From assembly GCA_002363955.1 (NCBI GenBank), contig DEXE01000006.1, forward strand, positions 379,853 through 443,852: a stretch of DNA of 64,000 nt, in the 5' to 3' direction. A program made the translations under genes and the position numbers. The stretch is from Methylophaga sp. UBA3192 (GTDB lineage Bacteria > Pseudomonadota > Gammaproteobacteria > Nitrosococcales > Methylophagaceae). The notes beneath the pieces are model-generated. The model saw only the letters and a list, made by a program, of their open reading frames with translations, was not told the DNA's origin and did not search any database. This document shows, one piece after another, positions 58,768-64,000 of the stretch (position 1 is its first letter; every line of letters starts with the position of its first letter).

Positions 58768-59439
58768 TTATCTGGAAATAGCACTTTCAGCACGCATTCT
58801 GGCAGCTAAATCTTCCCATAAAGACAAGCGTGAGGCATCGCCGACACGTTGTCCCTCACCGCGTGACTTGGCCAGCCACAGACCCGTCCCATTAAAACTG
58901 TAAACCGGTATCAGATCCTGACGACGGTTTGCCGGTTTTATTTCATTGATTAGATTATCCAGAACCAATGGAATAGCACGACGATTTTCAAAATAGGTCA
59001 GGACCATGTGAGCCTGGTTCAGGTTGGTGGCCTTAACGTATGTGATGCGTAGTTTATCTTCATCTACTCCCAGCTGTTTCAGCGTGAAGTACTTGGCAAT
59101 CGAATAATCCTCACAATCACCGGCGCCAATCGACAGCATTTCTATCGGTGTGGCCCAATAGTCTTCCTGATTCCACAGCAAAATATCATCGACAAACAGG
59201 ACATTACTGTTGAAAAAATCATTCACCACAGTGAGTTTTTCGTGATCTGTCAGATCCTTGCCTTCCAGCATCAATGCCTGCCATGCTTCTACCCGTTGTC
59301 TGGCATCACTGTCATATTCATTTTCAATCTTTTGCAACAACGCTTCCGAAATCAGTAATTCCGCTAACAGCGGTACCGAAAATGGCAGCAGCCATGCGAG
59401 GATAGCTGCTAAAACAATTGGCTTTAGCCTTTGTAACAT
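58768..59439 (-). CDS. lapG: Periplasmic LapG-type cysteine protease
   Basis: A 223-residue bacterial transglutaminase-like cysteine proteinase. LapG cleaves the N-terminal retention module of a giant LapA-type adhesin, releasing cells from a biofilm. The signal peptide is about 1-26. The catalytic triad is Cys109 (GAGDCEDYS), His144 (NQAHMVL) and Asp161 (VLDNL), and the Ca-binding Asp108 and Glu110 flank the cysteine as in Pseudomonas LapG. It starts three bases after lapD. No adhesin gene or type I secretion genes are in the window. Confidence 0.93.
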   Translation of the reverse strand: MLQRLKPIVLAAILAWLLPFSVPLLAELLISEALLQKIENEYDSDARQRVEAWQALMLEGKDLTDHEKLTVVNDFFNSNVLFVDDILLWNQEDYWATPIEMLSIGAGDCEDYSIAKYFTLKQLGVDEDKLRITYVKATNLNQAHMVLTYFENRRAIPLVLDNLINEIKPANRRQDLIPVYSFNGTGLWLAKSRGEGQRVGDASRLSLWEDLAARMRAESAISR

Positions 59440-59442
59440 TGA

Positions 59443-61344
59443 TTAACGACTGATCCCGAATAAACCAGCCTGTTGCAGCCACAGGAAGTCTTCTTCATCT
59501 TGCACGCTTTCCGCTAATACCCGCACTTCAATTAAACGGGCAATTTCCTGAATAATATCCAGCAAATCGGGCTTACTGGTATTGCTACGGATCTCAGTGG
59601 TCAAATCACGCGCCAGTCGGATGTAATCAATATGCAGATCTTTAAGCAGATTCACTGGAATGACATCACTGCTATAACGTTTGAGCAAACTATGTGCACC
59701 CAATTGTCTGACAAAAATGCTGAAATTCGTAAACGTATCCAGATCCTTGGCCGCAGCATAAGCCGTTACGCTAAAGGCAAGCAGAGCCGGGGAAATGCCG
59801 GACTGAATAACCTCTTTGCCAAGCCATTGTTTGAAGTCAGCGGAAGCAATAGAAGCCAGGGATAAGTTGATGGTAACAGGGGCGGGTTCAGCTTCCTGCT
59901 GCATTAGTTTCAGCACTTTCTGCACAATATGTTTATCCAGTGTTTCCACCAGATCAAAGGCTTCAGCCATTGAGAATAACGTGCCGATTGGCAGCAGATC
60001 TCCATTTCCATCCCGCACTTCAGTAAAGGCTTCGCGCATCACCAGATGGGGTTTGGCGGTATCACTGTAGTTATAAGCCTGGTTGGTAAAAGTGATAACG
60101 GCTGAATCGGTTTTAATGACCTGTTCGATAGTCGCTTTCCAGCTCATTTCCGTCATCGAACTCAGAATGTTTTCCTTGATATAAAATGCATTGGCTTCGA
60201 TCAAACGTGCCTGTTCATAGGCTTCCACCAAAGCAGGCATCAATCGTTCGAACTCACTGCTTCGTTCAAACGACACAATCCCCATATGCAGCAAATCACT
60301 CTGATCGTATTGCTGACCTAATTCGCTGGCAATCGATTGAATCTGCCCAGCAATCAGGGTGATATCATCGATATTGCTGTCAGTTGTTAACACAGCAAAT
60401 TCGGAACCATACCAACGGTAACTGCGTGTATTCGTGAAAGGTAGCTGCCGTAACTGGCTGGCAAAAGCTTGCAGTAATTCATCTACGGCCTGTTTACCAT
60501 GATTTTTCACCACCGCACTTAAATCATCAAATTTGATATAGATGACATGACCAAATTCACCAATTGATAATGCCTGTTTGATATCTACATTAAAGGTTTG
60601 CTGATTTAACAGATTGGTCAGCGGATCACGGTTCAGGTTGTCATTGAGTTTATCCAGACGGGCATTCAAATGATGAATGGTCTTGCCGATTTTAGTCGAC
60701 ATGCTGTTCATGGATTTGGCCACAGAACGCACTTCTTTGGTCCAGGGCAAATCATCGATAACGGTAAATTTTCCGGCAGAGATATCATCGGCTTGTTTGG
60801 TAATGTCTTTTAATGGGCGCAATGTCATTCTTAATACGATCAACAGCAATAAAATAGCGCCAAGCAGGATTAACAGGGAAAATTTAAGGGTAGATTTAAA
60901 TTGCTCATACAGCTTGAGGTAGCCATAACCAGGATTACTGGTGACATGCAGGGTGCCGGCGATATTCCAGCCAGTACTGATTTCACTGACGGCCGTGACG
61001 GTTTCGATTGGCAGGAAGCGGATAAGCCAGTCAGGAACTCCCCGAACTTCATCCGGATTGGTCAGCCGAACCAGCTCATTATCATCGACATCCAATAAAC
61101 GCATTTCCTTGTAATAGCCGGTATCAAAAATAGCGTTCATCATGGTTCGCAGAATCGGATCTGTCTCATCGGCCATATGCGGGCTGAGGGATAATCCCAA
61201 AGAGGTTGCTGTGTCCTGTACATGCACTTCCGATTCACCTTGCAGATAACTACGGATATTGTCCATGCTCATGACAAAATTTACTGAGAACACAATCAGA
61301 AAAATCAGTGTTAACAGAATAAGTAACTGTTTTGATAAAGACAT
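59443..61344 (-). CDS. lapD: LapD-type c-di-GMP receptor (degenerate GGDEF-EAL)
   Basis: Inner-membrane receptor that binds c-di-GMP and sequesters LapG. From the ATG at 61344 (GAGG nine bases upstream; the frame opens to 61455) it has 633 residues: an N-terminal helix, a periplasmic LapD/MoxY domain (about 30-150), a second helix (about 153-173), a HAMP domain, a degenerate GGDEF domain (YGSEF in place of GGDEF), and an EAL-like domain in which EAL reads REAF and other metal ligands are missing. This fits a receptor rather than an enzyme. It is cotranscribed with lapG. Confidence 0.9.
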   Translation of the reverse strand: MSLSKQLLILLTLIFLIVFSVNFVMSMDNIRSYLQGESEVHVQDTATSLGLSLSPHMADETDPILRTMMNAIFDTGYYKEMRLLDVDDNELVRLTNPDEVRGVPDWLIRFLPIETVTAVSEISTGWNIAGTLHVTSNPGYGYLKLYEQFKSTLKFSLLILLGAILLLLIVLRMTLRPLKDITKQADDISAGKFTVIDDLPWTKEVRSVAKSMNSMSTKIGKTIHHLNARLDKLNDNLNRDPLTNLLNQQTFNVDIKQALSIGEFGHVIYIKFDDLSAVVKNHGKQAVDELLQAFASQLRQLPFTNTRSYRWYGSEFAVLTTDSNIDDITLIAGQIQSIASELGQQYDQSDLLHMGIVSFERSSEFERLMPALVEAYEQARLIEANAFYIKENILSSMTEMSWKATIEQVIKTDSAVITFTNQAYNYSDTAKPHLVMREAFTEVRDGNGDLLPIGTLFSMAEAFDLVETLDKHIVQKVLKLMQQEAEPAPVTINLSLASIASADFKQWLGKEVIQSGISPALLAFSVTAYAAAKDLDTFTNFSIFVRQLGAHSLLKRYSSDVIPVNLLKDLHIDYIRLARDLTTEIRSNTSKPDLLDIIQEIARLIEVRVLAESVQDEEDFLWLQQAGLFGISR

Positions 61345-61560
61345 AAGATACAACCTCAATTTGAAAGGTATCATCAGGCTGGAGTCAGCATGAGACAAGC
61401 GTTTTGCTGCTTCATCCAGTAATCGGGCTAACATTACCTGTGCATCAACGCTCAAGCAAGCTAAATACTGAGTTATTGGTCAAAATCGGGAAGGATTATG
61501 CTTTTGTTTTCAGCTATGCATTGATACGATCCGTCAATACTCCTTGAAGGTTGTCTTCCC

Positions 61561-62475
61561 ATGTTTCTTGTTTTGGCGCAAATGGCTGTTTTAATTGCCT
61601 GTGGCGCGCTTTGGCAGGCTCTGGCGCCCAAACATATCCCTGCGCTGGCGCATCGGCGTGCACTGACGGATCTGGTGTTTTATATCCTGTTACCGGCAAT
61701 GGTGATTGATGTGATCTGGCAAGCGCCTTTAGATATCAATTCCATGAAAATTTCGCTGCTGGCCATGAGTGGTCTGCTGACAGCCGCTTTTTTTATCTGG
61801 CTGGTATTGAAATATACATCGGTAACCAATACGCAAAAGGGCGCATTAATACTGGCGGCTACATTTCCGAATGTCACTTACTTGGGATTGCCGGTATTGG
61901 ATCAGGTACTCGGCAGCTGGTCGAATGCCATTATTCTGCAATACGATTTATTTGCCTGTACACCGGTTTTGATGACGGTTGGAATGTTAATGGCGGGTTA
62001 TTACGGCAGTCATGACCAGTCAACGCATCCATTAAAAAGTCTGATTAAAATCCCGCCTTTATGGGCGGTAACTATCGCTGTATTATTGAATTTACTGAAT
62101 ATTAACCGACCCGAATTTATTCATGCGGCATTGCAAACACTTTCTGGTGGTGTCGTTCCTTTAATGCTGATTGCATTAGGTATGAGCATTCGCTGGCAAA
62201 GTTTTCGGTTCAGTTTATTACCCTTGTTGTTACCCGTGGCCATTATTACCTTATTTATTGCGCCATCTGGTGTCTGGTTGCTCACGCAAATAGTCAATTT
62301 ACCAGCCGACATTATGACCACGGTGATTTTATCCGCTGCGATGCCGACAATGGTGTTTGGCATAGTGATCTGTGAACGCTACGGTTTGGATACATCACTT
62401 TATGCGGCAGCCGTGACATTAACGACCGTGTTATGCATGGTGAGTTTACCGCTGTGGTTTTATTGGATTAACTGA
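61561..62475 (+). CDS. AEC-family transporter
   Basis: A 304-residue integral membrane protein of the auxin efflux carrier family with about ten membrane segments. Family features are the N-terminal helix pair, the TFPNVTYLGLPVL motif in the N-terminal half (like NxxYLGLP), and the C-terminal SAAMPTMVFGIVICERYG. Substrates of bacterial AEC proteins are mostly small organic acids or unknown. The ATG is preceded by CTTGAAGG-type sequence. Its end overlaps the convergent CinA-like gene by 16 bases. Confidence 0.88.
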   Translation: MFLVLAQMAVLIACGALWQALAPKHIPALAHRRALTDLVFYILLPAMVIDVIWQAPLDINSMKISLLAMSGLLTAAFFIWLVLKYTSVTNTQKGALILAATFPNVTYLGLPVLDQVLGSWSNAIILQYDLFACTPVLMTVGMLMAGYYGSHDQSTHPLKSLIKIPPLWAVTIAVLLNLLNINRPEFIHAALQTLSGGVVPLMLIALGMSIRWQSFRFSLLPLLLPVAIITLFIAPSGVWLLTQIVNLPADIMTTVILSAAMPTMVFGIVICERYGLDTSLYAAAVTLTTVLCMVSLPLWFYWIN

Positions 62476-63206
62476 TCAGACCAGACAAAACCGGCCTGAT
62501 CAATCGCCTGCTTGATTAGTTGCATGGCTTGTTCAACCTGATCGAGTTCGCCCCGCAGACTGAATTCAATATGTGGGGGATCACCCAGATGGGGCAGGCT
62601 TGAAAGCTTCAATTGCGGATAGTCATGTACGATTTGATTCATTACCGGTAATAAATCGGACTCGCGGCCGCGCTGCACAAAAATAGTCTGTTCAGCTGCG
62701 GGCCGCTGATTTTTTAAATGTGCATATCGGTTATCCAAAACCCATTCCACCATTGGCCAGGCCATTTCAGGAAAGCCAGGTGTAAAGTGATGGTTTGCAT
62801 AAGAAAATCCCGGTATCTGATTAATTGTATTAGGAATTATCCGAGCCCCTTCTGGCAGATACCCCATCAAAATCCGATTGGGATAAGCGGATTCGCCAAA
62901 ACGGGCTTCAATTTCTGCAATGGCATCTGGATGTGGAATTAAGGGTACATCAGCAATTTTGGCAACAGTCTGCCGGGTTCGATCATCCGGAGTAGCACCG
63001 ATTCCACCAAAGCTGAACACCAGATCTTCGCTGCTCATGCTATAGCGTAATGCTCGCTCAAGCTGCTGTGGATCATCACCTACAATCAACGTCCAGCTGA
63101 GTTCCAGACCGCGCTTGGCGAGCATAATTTGTAGTTGATTAAAATGCTTGTCCTGACGTTTACCACTGAGGATTTCATCACCAATAATGACCGCACCAAT
63201 ATGCAT
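62460..63206 (-). CDS. CinA/MoaB-like molybdopterin-binding-domain protein
   Basis: A 248-residue protein with the competence/damage-inducible (CinA N-terminal) MoCF-binding domain: GAVIIGDEILSGKRQDKHF at the N-terminus, then FSFGGIGATPDDRTRQTVAK (the GGxGxTxDD motif) and FTPGFPEMAWPM. The C-terminal PncC (NMN deamidase) domain of full CinA is absent, so the function is unclear; it may relate to pterin cofactor or nucleotide-pool repair. It begins two bases after the truncated haemoglobin stop. Confidence 0.85.
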   Translation of the reverse strand: MHIGAVIIGDEILSGKRQDKHFNQLQIMLAKRGLELSWTLIVGDDPQQLERALRYSMSSEDLVFSFGGIGATPDDRTRQTVAKIADVPLIPHPDAIAEIEARFGESAYPNRILMGYLPEGARIIPNTINQIPGFSYANHHFTPGFPEMAWPMVEWVLDNRYAHLKNQRPAAEQTIFVQRGRESDLLPVMNQIVHDYPQLKLSSLPHLGDPPHIEFSLRGELDQVEQAMQLIKQAIDQAGFVWSDQLIQ

Positions 63207-63208
63207 GT

Positions 63209-63604
63209 TTACTCCGATTCCTGTCGATTACGCATAAAATCTGCGGTCTGGGCAAATGAACTCATCAACTGTTCAGCAAATAATGGATCGAGATCCATGG
63301 TTTTAAGCGCCTGCGCCATACAGTACAACCACTGATCCCGCTCTTCGATACCAATCGAAAAAGGCAGATGCCTGGCTCTCAATCGGGGATGTCCATACTT
63401 TTCTATATATAAGGAAGGGCCACCCAGCCAACCGCTTAAAAACATAAAGAGTTTATCTTCACTGATTTGGATGTTTTGTGGATGTAAGCCACGGATTACC
63501 TCAGTTTGCGGCGTCTCGCACATGATTTTATAAAAAGTATGACAGAGTTTTCTGACGGCAGGTTCGCCGCCAATGCGTTCATAAGGTGTTGCGATTTCGG
63601 CCAT
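63209..63604 (-). CDS. Group II truncated haemoglobin
   Basis: A 131-residue 2-over-2 globin that binds O2 or NO. The proximal haem ligand is His79 in RLRARHLPFSIG, and Trp92 in ERDQWLYCM is the conserved G8 tryptophan of group II. The N-terminal YERIGGEPAVRKL segment and the LSGWLGGPSLYIEKYGHPRLR run are typical. It is likely an O2-binding or NO-detoxifying protein. It forms an operon with the CinA-like gene and is divergent from the Fae homologue. Confidence 0.93.
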   Translation of the reverse strand: MAEIATPYERIGGEPAVRKLCHTFYKIMCETPQTEVIRGLHPQNIQISEDKLFMFLSGWLGGPSLYIEKYGHPRLRARHLPFSIGIEERDQWLYCMAQALKTMDLDPLFAEQLMSSFAQTADFMRNRQESE

Positions 63605-63669
63605 GCTGAATCCAAGCTCAAAACGTCACAGTTTACTCTGCATCAATGTACTCATAAAGGGTTATAAGG

Positions 63670-63698
63670 TTGCGGCATCAGGTTCAGACCGGGATAAT
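63670..63698 (+). promoter_or_regulatory. Probable sigma-70 promoter for the Fae homologue
   Basis: TTGCGG (63670-63675), a 17-base spacer and GATAAT (63693-63698) precede the gene by 39 bases. The -10 matches the consensus at five of six bases; the -35 matches only at its first three. Confidence 0.45.
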
Positions 63699-63737
63699 GA
63701 GTCGTTTTCTTAGCACTAAATAAAGGAGCGATAGCTT

Positions 63738-64000
63738 ATGAGTGAAAGAATTGTAATGCGAACAGGTGAAGCACTGATCGCGGATGGCCCGCCATTAACT
63801 GCCGCAGAACCGGAAGTTGTTATCGGTGAACTGGATGGACCAGTAGGAACTGCATTTGCCAACTTAATGGGTGATCAGGTCAAAGGTCATTCGCGCGTAC
63901 TGGCGCTGATGAATACCGATGTTCAGGTTCGTCCTGCGACTATCATGGTCAGTAAAGTGACTGTTAAAAACACCGCCTATACCAATATCCTGATGGGTAC
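63738..64000 (+). CDS. Formaldehyde-activating enzyme (Fae) homologue, 5' part
   Basis: The first 87 codons of a gene that runs off the window. The start has a strong AAAGGAG ribosome-binding site. The sequence (GEALIADGPP, VIGELDGPVGTAFANLMG, SRVLALMNTDVQVRPATIMVSKVTVKN) aligns along its length with formaldehyde-activating enzyme, which couples formaldehyde to tetrahydromethanopterin in methylotrophs. Where canonical Fae reads GDGNEVAHID with the catalytic histidine, this protein reads ADGPPLTAAEPE, two residues longer and without a histidine. It is therefore either a Fae paralogue (Fae2/Fae3-like) or a divergent enzyme; I do not assign the symbol fae. Confidence 0.8.
   Translation, partial: MSERIVMRTGEALIADGPPLTAAEPEVVIGELDGPVGTAFANLMGDQVKGHSRVLALMNTDVQVRPATIMVSKVTVKNTAYTNILMG

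Noticed and set aside
57538..61344. Type I secretion system (LapEBC) suggested by a TolC-type gene beside lapDG
   Set aside because: The TolC-type gene is in an operon with an MFP and an RND pump; there is no ABC transporter, and lapDG is on the other strand.
61514..61699. 61-codon reverse-strand open frame between lapD and the AEC gene
   Set aside because: Mostly antisense to the AEC transporter start; repetitive Pro/Ala translation without homology.

Overview
The window looks like a chromosomal segment of a methylotrophic gammaproteobacterium, most likely a Methylophaga-type organism (inferred). The evidence is a gammaproteobacterial housekeeping set (TamAB, DksA, ZipA, RapA, HrpA, RlmKL, DarP, HslR, OpgGH, YcgN) and a homologue of formaldehyde-activating enzyme (Fae) running off the right edge. 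Base composition is even and moderate. I see no rRNA, tRNA, CRISPR array, insertion sequence, integrase or phage module. Genes are tightly packed: no gene-free stretch reaches 300 bases, and four convergent pairs overlap at their 3' ends.

Layout. 1-5.95 kb: end of a GNAT acetyltransferase; a reverse-strand acs-hslR-mazG-like operon; an ExaC/AcoD-type aldehyde dehydrogenase; and a divergent AraC regulator with a 21-bp-spaced direct-repeat operator between the last two. 6.1-11.9 kb: tamA-tamB. 11.9-15.6 kb: dksA, a HAD phosphatase, an aminotransferase, a small methyltransferase and a CBS-domain protein. 15.7-19.4 kb: opgG-opgH (osmoregulated periplasmic glucans). 19.5-22.3 kb: a likely iron locus with a Bfd-like [2Fe-2S] protein and a FecA-like TonB receptor, with a nested palindrome and a Fur-box-like promoter. 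22.3-24.7 kb (reverse): queF, an FGGY kinase of the D-ribulose kinase type, cysZ. 24.8-29.5 kb: compact cluster zipA-ligA-ybiB-yjbQ-darP. 29.5-32.8 kb (reverse): glycine-zipper envelope protein, cytochrome c, PepSY protein and a PhoP/PhoQ-like two-component system. 33-39.4 kb (reverse): hrpA, a DUF481 outer-membrane protein, a pentapeptide-repeat protein, a nitroreductase and yhbY. 39.5-44.6 kb: rlmKL, an orphan ParA, and ppk1 with a strong Pho box. 44.7-50.2 kb: small conserved genes, including two poorly described ones, an M18 aminopeptidase, a DUF445 protein, a methyltransferase and a YigZ protein. 50.3-58.8 kb: rapA, then a complete RND tripartite efflux operon (MFP, pump, TolC-type channel). 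58.8-61.3 kb (reverse): lapD-lapG, the c-di-GMP-controlled adhesin-release switch. 61.6-64 kb: AEC transporter, CinA-like protein, truncated haemoglobin and the Fae homologue.

How the parts fit. Aldehyde dehydrogenase plus Acs would carry aldehydes to acetyl-CoA under AraC control. Ppk1 is probably phosphate-regulated by PhoB. The envelope is well represented (TamAB, OpgGH, RND efflux, LapDG, DUF481, glycine zipper). The points I would check first are the Fae homologue, which lacks the conserved catalytic histidine; the small genes at 45.6-46.5 kb (a CxHGG zinc-finger-like protein, and a PATAN/DUF4388-like protein with two YRG repeats); the concentric inverted repeats at 19.52-19.60 kb; and the ppk1 Pho box. 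I saw no clear defence system or biosynthetic cluster.
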